From contig CAJINV010000003.1 in assembly GCA_905178155.1 (NCBI GenBank), forward strand, positions 1,122,204-1,186,203: 64,000 bases of DNA, written 5' to 3'. The position numbers were made by a program, and so were the translations under genes. Below, one piece after another: positions 23,201 to 32,342 of the stretch (its first letter is position 1; each line of letters opens with the position of its first letter). Origin of the DNA: Amoebophrya sp. A120 (lineage: Eukaryota; Sar; Dinophyceae; Syndiniales; Amoebophryaceae). A model generated the notes under the pieces. The model was given only the letters and a program-made list of their open reading frames with translations, had not been told where the DNA came from and made no database searches.

Positions 23201-25927
23201 TTACGAAAGTTCACTAAGTGCCTCTTGCCCTGCGAAAAACGTATGACACAAGCGTTCGAACTTTACCGCATCAAGATCTATGGAAGTAGGATCATTTTCA
23301 CGGCGAGGAGATCTAGCGTCAAGCAACCTTGCAGGCACGCCGACACCACTTCGCAACATCTCCTTTAGCTCTCGACCGAAATCCTTGCTCCAGCCCCAGT
23401 TCCCACGACGCATGGTGGACGAGGACGAGCTGCCTGTGTTTACAACCCCGTCTTGGCGGCCGGACTCCACTTCTCGGAAGCAGCGCGTGCGCTCTTGCAG
23501 CATGGCCCCCGCTTTCACGTAGTCGAGAAGAAATGGGAGTTCGCATTTTTGTTCCAACCAGAAACTGGCCAGGTCCGTTCGCGCCAGCGGAGAATATTCC
23601 GTCCGGTCGAATACCTGCGCCGAGGTCAGCGGCTTCGCAGCGAGGACGGCGTTACTACCAACTTTCGGCCGTAAGTACTGGTTCTTCACGCTGTCCGCGT
23701 TCAGCAGACTGGGCACCTCAAACGGGGAATGCTTTTTGCTCGATGCGGCCCGTTCGGTAATTGCTGCGGTCCGCCACTGGTCCCGCACGTACTGGTCGAA
23801 CGCAGGAAGGTCCGCCTCGAACCGTTCGATGTCGGAAAGGGTCAGCTTGTCGTACAAAGATAAATGGAAAGCGCAGCATTGCGCAAACTCGACGTAGTAA
23901 TACGGATCTCTTGCACTTGCCTTTAGCAGCTTTGGCGCAACGGGCAGCTGATCGACGACGTGAAGGAAGGACAAATCGCGAAAAAAGCCCGGAAGGGTAG
24001 CCACCATCTCGTTTACGAGAGCCGGAATCTCTTGCAGTTTCTGGTGTACTCTTCCTTGTGCAGCGGATGTGTTCTTTGTATGAGCGTTTTTATCTCCGCC
24101 GCTGGTGTCTGAGGCCGCAGAGTAGAGCTCGTGTTTCCTCAGTAGTAGCTCCAAGCAGTGTCCTAGCTCGTGAAACAACATTTGCACCTCGGCAGGCAGC
24201 AACAGCCTCTGTGACGCCCACCGTTTTCGAAACGGCAAAAATTCCGTATGTAGCACGACATGCCCGGGCGCCCACGACTCTATACGCGGTCTCCTTTGAA
24301 GATGTCGCGAATCAAGTGGCAACTCCGTTTTCATCTTCCTTTTCGACCCCCCTGTTCTTTCGCCAAAGCATTTTACGTAGATGAACCCTAGGCTACGCTC
24401 GCCCGTTTTGGGCGATGGCAGGCCGTACCACGCAGCTTCCCGGGAGTACAGAGTCTCGTTTTCCTCGTCCCCTGTGAGGTCGTTTTTCCGGTGCTCGAAC
24501 ACTTGGAAAACGTGGTAGTTGCGGTAGGTTTCCCAGCCGCTGTTCCACCACGACATCCAGCAGCCGAAAACGCGATGCCTGAGTCCCGGCGAGTCCACTT
24601 CCGCAATCCTCAAGTCATACATGCTCGCCAGGTTTTCCACCAGCCTGGGCAGCACGCTGCGAAACGGGAGGTGCTGCGCCAGCTTTTCTTCACTGGACAT
24701 GGACCGCATGTCGCTTTTGCGAGCGTCTTGCATCTTTTCACCATCGCTTCCTGCAGCGGTTGAGGTGACTACCGTGGTAGAAGACCCGGAACTACCTCCG
24801 CACTGCTGTCGTCGCAGCGCGCTGCGGTAGAAGCCGGCGTCGTACACATGAAGAGGATCTTTAAAGGACACTCCCTGCTCGCTCTCCCGCTGCAGCCGCT
24901 CCATATCTTGCACGAGAGGCCGAACGTACGGCGTGGCGACTTTGACCACGGTTTCTACCACGTTTTGCAACGTTGTGGTCGGAGACTTTGCGGAGCTTGA
25001 CGAGGACTCCAAAGCCGTTCTTGCTGTCGAAGACGAAAAACCAGACTCTTGCTTCGCGAGCTCAAACGCCACCCAGCTCGCATAGCCGTGTGCCTGGGCA
25101 AGCTCCGTTCTGGCGCGAATGAGTGCGAGCCAAGACGAGTACAAACGCGTTCTTGCAGTTTGGAAAAGAACCTTGTCGTGCCAGCACTTCTGGACTTTGA
25201 ACCGCGCGGCTGGATGGCTCAAGTACTCTTGGCAGAGGGAGAAATTCTCCTCGTCTAAGGGGAGCGCGTAAACCTGGGCCTTGCGGTCCCACTTCCAACT
25301 TTTCGGCAGCGAGCTCACCTCCCCGCTCGCGACGATGCCCCGCGCCTCCTCGGGAGTGAGCTCCACAGTGGCGGAGGAGGTACTTGTAGTAGTGGTTTGG
25401 CGGGGATTGGCAGTGCTTCCGTAGAGAGCCTGTAGTTCATGCTGCCATTCCCGGAAGGCGATCCTTTCTTTTTCTGTGTGCGCGTCGAGCTCAGGAATAG
25501 AAGCGGACAACCCTTCAGCCACTTGTGTTACAGTCGGGGTAGACGAGGCAGAACAACCCACTCCTGCTTCAGGCGGTTCATCAGCGTCCTGCTGATGCTT
25601 CGAAGACACCGTGTGAGTAGACTCCTGTACTCTGGCTTCGCACTGCGCAAGAACCCTTTGCACGACCCAATTCTGCCAGCGCCGCCGCAGGTAGGCCGTC
25701 TGGTCAAACAACGTGCGTAGGTGGGAGACTTGCTCCGCCGTCTGATTCTGTGGGCTTCGCAGAATCGGTATCCACGTGCGAATACGTCGCAGTTTCCACA
25801 AATCCAACAGTTGCCATCTGGACGACGAGGCAGGTGAGAAGACCAAAGACGCTACCATTTTTGGAAAAAGTAGTAGTAGTTCTAATCGATATGTAGCTTC
25901 CCCGCAGCCGCAGCAGTTACTCTGCAT
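23201..25927 (-). CDS. M3-family metallopeptidase (oligopeptidase/MIP-like)
   Basis: A single uninterrupted exon of 908 residues from the ATG at 25927. The zinc site is HELGH at residues 586-590 inside LFHELGHCLELLL, the M3 signature being close to HEFGH. A candidate third zinc ligand follows in the segment NEMVATLPG. Upstream are a long helical prodomain-like region and, just before the active site, segments typical of the thimet oligopeptidase/mitochondrial intermediate peptidase fold (FGCWMSWWNSGWETYRNYHV). The N-terminus is hydrophobic and then Arg-rich, which could suit a mitochondrial or ER signal. Family members cut short peptides or trim import presequences. Low-complexity Ser/Thr insertions make it longer than the usual 650-720 residues. 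A perfect GTAAGT overlaps the stop codon, so an alternative C-terminal exon cannot be excluded. Confidence 0.85.
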   Translation of the reverse strand: MQSNCCGCGEATYRLELLLLFPKMVASLVFSPASSSRWQLLDLWKLRRIRTWIPILRSPQNQTAEQVSHLRTLFDQTAYLRRRWQNWVVQRVLAQCEARVQESTHTVSSKHQQDADEPPEAGVGCSASSTPTVTQVAEGLSASIPELDAHTEKERIAFREWQHELQALYGSTANPRQTTTTSTSSATVELTPEEARGIVASGEVSSLPKSWKWDRKAQVYALPLDEENFSLCQEYLSHPAARFKVQKCWHDKVLFQTARTRLYSSWLALIRARTELAQAHGYASWVAFELAKQESGFSSSTARTALESSSSSAKSPTTTLQNVVETVVKVATPYVRPLVQDMERLQRESEQGVSFKDPLHVYDAGFYRSALRRQQCGGSSGSSTTVVTSTAAGSDGEKMQDARKSDMRSMSSEEKLAQHLPFRSVLPRLVENLASMYDLRIAEVDSPGLRHRVFGCWMSWWNSGWETYRNYHVFQVFEHRKNDLTGDEENETLYSREAAWYGLPSPKTGERSLGFIYVKCFGERTGGSKRKMKTELPLDSRHLQRRPRIESWAPGHVVLHTEFLPFRKRWASQRLLLPAEVQMLFHELGHCLELLLRKHELYSAASDTSGGDKNAHTKNTSAAQGRVHQKLQEIPALVNEMVATLPGFFRDLSFLHVVDQLPVAPKLLKASARDPYYYVEFAQCCAFHLSLYDKLTLSDIERFEADLPAFDQYVRDQWRTAAITERAASSKKHSPFEVPSLLNADSVKNQYLRPKVGSNAVLAAKPLTSAQVFDRTEYSPLARTDLASFWLEQKCELPFLLDYVKAGAMLQERTRCFREVESGRQDGVVNTGSSSSSTMRRGNWGWSKDFGRELKEMLRSGVGVPARLLDARSPRRENDPTSIDLDAVKFERLCHTFFAGQEALSELS

Positions 25928-26334
25928 GTCATGGGCTCATCCAGAGGTAGGAGACAACACGTGCACTGCTGAAGGAACCCAAGAAAAACGTGCGTGCGTG
26001 CCTGAAGAACACAAAAGAAAGTACTTACTCAACCTTTATACGTCACTGAGGCGAAAGGCGAAAGTACTTGACACGCAAACTTCGCCGCGAAAATTGTAGA
26101 GAAAACGAAAATTTGCACGAATTCCTAATGTTTCAGAAGACTGGATATGATGATGTGAATGGCTGGAAACCAAAATCTTTTTGTTGCTGATCATACAAAA
26201 AAACGCGAACGTCATACAACTTACTGTCATATATGCACATGCAAAACTCAAGAAACCGGAAACAGACGTTTGTGTCTTTCAAAATCCATGGTGGTGCTTC
26301 GCTTTCTTTTGAAACACTGTCATCATACGCTAGA
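25928..26334. other. Short intergenic gap
   Basis: About 400 bp between the stop of the membrane protein gene and the start of the peptidase gene. No gene or RNA is recognised. Confidence 0.45.
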
Positions 26335-29300
26335 TCACGCATGCTTATCTGGCGTGCGGGTTTCTGATTCCGCTCGAGTCGTCGCCGCTTTTGCGTCAAC
26401 CCGCTTCTTGGAATTCGTTCGGGAAAGCTCCTTCGACTTGTCCTGTCGCTTTGCAACAACTTGAGCACCCGCTGTCGGCGCAACCTTCTTCTTCTTAATG
26501 GCAGGATCTGGTGATATTTCCTTGTGCGTCGGGCTATTGCCTCCCACAGACGGATTGTCTGTAGTCGTCGGTCGTGCACGGGCTGTCGCCGCTTGTCGTG
26601 CACGATTAAGTGGCGCGGTACTGTGTGGACCTTCTTTCTTGCCTGCCTGGCTCCTTGGCTTAACCTTGACCTTCGCCTCTGGAACGAGAACCTCTACCTC
26701 AGGTTCATCTTTTTCCTGGCGGAACGACGGTGCAGATGAAAGTGCTTCCTTCGTTGATCGCAAAGCCGCATGTCCGTCTCCTGCATCGCCGGTTTTTGCT
26801 CGTCCTTTCTGAAGTGTCACAGGTGCTGGAGCCTCTTTTCTCGTAAAAGACCTTGCTGCCGTTACCGCCCCTGCCGGTGCAACATTCGCAGGCGGTCTTG
26901 TGTGCTCAGGCCCAGAAACTGGTTTTTTCGTGATTTGCTCCGCTCGCCGGATCTTCTTCCTCTCCGGGACCGCACTGCGAACAGAAGTATCCCCACGAGC
27001 AGATCGCTCTACTGGATCAGATCCTGTACTGTGGTTCTGCTTCCTCGTCGGCTGGCTCGGAGCGTGGGAGCGAGCAGGAGTAAAATGATCACCGACTTCC
27101 ACCAGCGTGGCATCATCGCGACTGCACGTCACAGAAACATCCTCTCCGACACTGTCTGCACGACGCGGAGCAGCCTTGGTCCTGCTTGACTTCTGCCAAG
27201 AAATCGGTGTTTTTTGTTGCACTGCGTTCTCGCTAAAACTGGATTCCGCCGATGCTGATTGCGTCTCTTCCTGCTGCTGCTGCTGCTGCTGTATGTCGTC
27301 GGAGCAGGCTGTAGCTGGTACTACTGCTTGTTTGTGATGACACACGGGCACTGGATGGTGATTGCCTTCCCGCGTAATCTTCTCTGGCCTCCGGTTCTCA
27401 CCTGCATGTGAATGACGATGTTGTATCCCTGGTTCTACACTAGCACTGCCGAAACCGTCGTCTGCGTCGCTAAATCCGTTGGTCATGACATCATCATCAA
27501 CGTCACCCCGTGCGGCCCGACGATGTTTCGTCTCTCCACCAGGACGCAGTCTTCTTCCTCGGCTGTCTTCCTGTGACGTTTTCATTCGACGGCTTTCGTA
27601 CTTCTCAATGGACGACTCGGAACTAGATGAAAAGTTGGTGAAACTCCGACTTCTTCGGTTTCTTTTGCGCTGCTTCCGATTCCGCGTTCTTTCGCGGTCA
27701 GAACGTGCCGTTTTTTCTTCACCGCTTCTGTTTCTGTCCCAGGAGCCATGCCTGCTTTTGCTTCGAAATAACCGGCGATCTCGACGACGATCAACCATCT
27801 GTCTCCTCGACTCCAAGCTGCTTAAGCTGCAACCCGACTCTTCATCGCGCCGGCGGTGCACCGGCTCTCTGCGCTTTTTATGAGCTGCGGAGCGACTTCG
27901 GCTGCCCTTCTCCTTGGATCCTTTCCTTGTTCGCCGTTTCTGTTCCTGCTGGCTTCCGCAGGAGCTCGTTCTTGAATGTGAGCCACGACTTGATGGAGTA
28001 TCGTCTCTGGGCCCTGACGTATCGCTTCTATCGTCATCGTTGCTTTTCGTCCGAGCTTGTTCTCTTTTCTTCCCGCCCTTGGAGTGCCGACTTCTGCGCT
28101 TTTTCGTTTTGTCTTGCGACCGTATCTTCGTTCCCGGACGATGATCGGAGGAGCTGTCACTATCGACCTCTTTCTTCTGCTTTTTTTGTCGCTTCTTCCC
28201 CACGTCTGCTGGCTGTTCCTGTGGAGGAGATTTTCGCTTGGAACTGAAACACTCGCTGCCCTCCGACGACTCGTGCCGGTGTTTTTTCGCTCCATTCTTG
28301 TTTCCGCCTTTCTTCGGAAGTGGGGGCGATCTCTTCTTCCCTCCGCTGCTGCTTCCCCCACTGCTGTGCCTGCTTTCCACGTCCTTCTCCTTCTTCTTGG
28401 GAGTGTCAATGTCAACGCGGACTTCAGAAATCTTAGCTTCCAAGTTTTTATCCTTCTCCTTCTTGTCACGACTTTTGTTCTCGTCCCCGCCGGTCCGTCC
28501 GATCCAGGCCTTCCGTGCCTTGACCCAGGCCCACCAGCCGTTTTTGCTCCGTCGAGGACTGCCACTGCCGTTGGAACGCTGGTCCTGGTCATCTTCCAGC
28601 AGGGTTTTGCCGCTACTCGGCACTTGTTTGGGCTTCTCGACCTCCTTCCGCTTCTTGACTTCCTGTAGTGACGTCGAACACGAAATAAACAAAACCGATA
28701 GATACGAAAAAACACGAGAAAGTCTTAGTCTAATCACACCACATGCCTGAGGTTGAGGAACAAGCAATGTGATCATCCGCAAAAAACCTGTACTTTTTCT
28801 CCCGCGTCACTGGAGTCCTCCTCAACACTCTTGCTTTTCCCCTTTTCCTCCAGAACACCAGCCTCCTTCTTTTTTCGCTTCGCCTTTTCCTGTGCTTTGG
28901 CCCTGCGCTTCGCCCGGTTTTTCGCGTAGTCCTTGCACCAGCGGACGCAGCAACAGGGACACCCGTACTTCCTCACGTAGCAAAAAAAACACACGCTGAC
29001 CAGGAACAGAATGATGTAGCTCAAGTAGGAGAACCCCCAGCTGAACTCCTCGGGATCCGGGTTGGCCTGGGACGCCACGATCGGCTGCCGCTTGCAGCGA
29101 ACCTCTCCCGGCCGCAGCGGCACGTCGGGCTCGTCACAGTCCGGCGCTGCGGTCTCGGCCGGCCGCATCTGCGGCTCCGAACTAAGTTGGGACGCACCTG
29201 GTGTTCCGGCAGAAGCAGTGGTTTGGCCGGCCGCATTGGAGGCACCGTCCGAAGTAGATCCGTCGTCAGAGGTCCCAGAAGCGGCGGAAGCCGCAGTTCC

Positions 29301-29528
29301 AACTGGGTTTGTATCGCTAACCCCAGCGCGCTGTTGCAGATTGCGATGCTTAAAAAGCCGAAGTCGTCCTCCATCGCCGGAAGTGCGAGCCCACGCTCGC
29401 AGATGTTGCGCAGCGGAGAGACACAGAAAAAGTTTTAAAAAGCCGGTTGACAGCATCGGCAGCTGAAAGAACGCTCGACGTTGATCCTTCATTGCTGCGC
29501 CTTGAACAACCTTGCTTCGCGCCACCAT
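26335..29528 (-). CDS. Single-pass membrane protein with long Ser/Arg/Lys-rich tail
   Basis: Two exons, 28794-29528 and 26335-28662, joined in frame by a GT...AG intron; 1020 residues from the ATG at 29528 (an in-frame ATG at 29492 is an alternative). A hydrophobic N-terminus (MLSTGFLKLFLCLSAA) looks like a signal peptide. It is followed by an Ala/Ser/Thr-rich lumenal part and one clear membrane helix (FSYLSYIILFLVSVCFFCY) ending in a Cys-rich patch (CPCCCVRWC) that could be palmitoylated. The remaining roughly 780 residues are highly charged and disordered, full of Lys, Arg and Ser with SR-like stretches, plus a short Gln run. The tail should face the cytosol and could bind RNA or acidic partners, but no known domain is seen. 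I do not recognise the family. Confidence 0.7.
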
Positions 29529-29779
29529 CCTCTGTCTTGCTACGAGCGGTCGTGTATCTTGTCGTTGACAAAGGACACTTACCACTTCATCTTCATTGTA
29601 CTGATAGAGGTAGTGATAAGTGCTTCGACATTGCTGCGTTACAACTTCCGTGTCAGATTTGCAAACACGGCCCGATCTCTCCCCCTTGGCCTCGCAGAAG
29701 ACGCCGCTTGCTTTTGGAGGCGCTACGCTGTCACGCGTTTTTCACTTTTGTGCTCGTATTCTCTCGACTAACATAATTA

Positions 29780-31840
29780 AACATGAACACCGATGAACGA
29801 CGTCGCAGCGCGACTCTTTCTTTCGAAACAATCAATCTCGGGCAAAGACCTGCGCCGGCAGGGCTTCAACAGGGCAGGCCAGCCATGAAAGTGCAATCCC
29901 GCCCGGCCGGCGCCTCCAACTACAACACGTCGCAGGGTCTACTAGTGGCTCTGCGGCAACACTACAATCATCAGGAGCGCCGCGCTGGGGCCGCAACGTG
30001 CAACGCAGTCTGCCAGCCCCTGCGGGAGGCGCGGCGCACCACGGGAGTGCCAGGGGGGCCACGCCTTGGCCCCTCGGGAAAAGGGCGCACCCACGCAATG
30101 TCTGCGCGCCCGGACAGATTACTTACGCAAAAGCAGGCAATGGCTAAACCACCACCAAGCAACACCGCGTCGGCGCGCACAAAACGCCGCCGCGCGCGCC
30201 TTCTTCTTGGCTCCTGGCATCGGTTTCCAGGGCGCCGTCGCCCGGTCGCCAGCCCACTGATTCCCACATACATTTTTGCATTTCATCGCATATGTTATGC
30301 ACCGCGCGCGCCGGGCCGCGTTTGTCCTTGCTGCCCACCAGGACCTTGTTTTTGCGGGCGGGCAGCCGCCCTCACCTGCGGCCCCCGCTATAGGACTGCA
30401 GCACAGGCGCGGAGCGTCGAGGCCTTTCGTAGGCCGTGGGACTGTCGGTGGCGATTCGTTTCCGGGCCCACCGGGCTAAAATTCCAGCAGATGATCGCCA
30501 GTGTCTGCCAGCCCAAGCCAAAAGATGGCCGCCGGCCCGATCGCAACACACCGCCGACAAGCCAACGCAATGCTCTAGGGCGCCATCTTGGCCTTGGGGC
30601 AGGGCTAAGTAATCGCGCGCAGCCCGTGCACTAAAGATTGGAATTGCAGGGGTTATTTATATTTTCTGGCCGGAACAATAACAAGCGTCAGAATCTGCTG
30701 TCGTGCTTACTCGTCGCTCTTCAGATATGCGTGCCACTGTTTCGCTCGCGGGGGGCCTCGTACTCAGACCCTCGGTGTCGGTAGACCTCTTTAGCTTTAC
30801 GCAAACCCTCGGTAGGCCTCTTACGCAAAGCTCTTACGCAAATCCTCGGCTTTCACTTTGGTTTGCGCATTCGATAGACTAACATGAACATAACCGATTT
30901 CGCAGTGCCAGTGCGTCTCATTCTTTCATAAGAAATCAATCTCAGGCCAAAACCTGCACCGCCAGTGACTGCCTCAACGAACAGGGTGTGGCATTCTTGA
31001 TGACATTCATATTGCAACGCAAAATCAAAGTTGCAGTTTAACAAGTAGGTCACTCTAGCCGGAGCGAACTGCGACCTTCATATATTACAATCCCGCCAAG
31101 CCGGCGTCTCCAACGCGTTGCTGAGCTGGTGCTATTCATAGCTAGGCGGCAACACTGCAGTCGAGCGCGGCGCCGGGGCTGCAGCGAACAATGCAGTACG
31201 CACATGCGAGGCCGAGGCGCTGCGCCCCCCGGCCTGCCACGGGAGCGCCACGTCTTGGACCCTCCAAGGCAGCGCGCTCGTGCCCAATGTCTGCGGCTGC
31301 CCATAGGATTACGAACCAGCAGGCAGGGAAAAGGCCACCATCGAAACCACGCAGGCGCACGCCAAGCGCGCGCCACGCGCAAAGCGGCGCCATGTTATCC
31401 ATCGCCGCCGAACGATGGAGCAACGCCGCCCGCAGCGGCCCCCACTAAGACACTCACAGTAGAAAAGGCGCGGCGCGTCGGCATCCATTTCCGCGACGGT
31501 CGGCCCGGTGCTCGTTTTCGGGCGCGCCTTTGTCCACCAGCGCCACAGAAATGACATGCTCGCCCGACGTCGGGTACGTAACGAGCGCCACACAGTGCCC
31601 GGACACCAGTGCGAGGCGTTGGGGCAACATCTTGACCCTGGAGAATTGGCGCGATGTGAACCACTCGCAACCTTCGCGCTAAACTTGATTGTAGCGGTTT
31701 CTAGCTAGAACAACTCTCCGAACGTACTTATACTCTTAAACCGTGCTTGCTCTCGTCGTTCAGGTATGTGCGCCACGACTGTTTCGCTCGCGGTGAGTGT
31801 CTCTCTGACTAGACCCTCTCAGCATCATTTTGAAATTTGG
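29780..31840. repeat. Two diverged ~1-kb tandem repeat units
   Basis: Two adjacent units align along their length: about 29780-30880 and 30880-31840. Both begin CATGAACA, followed by a similar stretch containing GAAACAATCAATCTCGGG in unit 1 and a close variant in unit 2. Both have a GC-rich middle with matching order of words, and both end with CTGTTTCGCTCGCGG before the next unit. Identity is clearly imperfect, so the duplication is old. Unit 1 ends with a short internal repeat of the word CTTACGCAAA (30795-30850). No protein is convincingly encoded on either strand. Confidence 0.7.
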
Positions 31841-32342
31841 AATTAGGTAGCACATCATCGTCTGCGACGTACCGACACAGACCTGCAACGCGACAAAGCA
31901 CAAGGATGACCATGGTGAGCATCACCTCCCAACAAGGATGCGGTCCAAATCCATCGAACCACGCGATTCTTTTTCGTCGTTTACCACAAACACCGCATCT
32001 CAAACCTGGGGGGTTTTTCTATTCAATTTTTTTCGGCGTTCTAAAACTAAAAATGAATCTGTACACGATGCATTCATAACTCATCCATTTTTGCGTTTGC
32101 GGTGAATAAGGTACTTAAACTTATTGCCCTAGAGTTTCTCTTTCTCGAAAGACCAAACAGGTCAAGACTTCAGTAACGGTTTGCGTTTGCCAGCCCCAGC
32201 CATAGGAAATCATATACACTCACATTCTTGACTGGTTCACTGCTATTTGTATTGCAAGCGCTTCACATACAGTTTCAATCACACTTTGGCGCTGCAATCT
32301 ACATTGATTTTCATTTGCTGCAGGACGTTCAATAAACACCAT
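31841..32342. other. Intergenic, nothing recognised
   Basis: AT-leaning sequence between the tandem repeats and the stop of the secreted-protein gene. No supported coding frame, RNA gene or repeat was found. Confidence 0.45.

Noticed and set aside
27273-27292. CTG/CAG triplet run
   Set aside because: It encodes a short Gln tract in the membrane-protein tail and is too short to treat as an unstable repeat feature.
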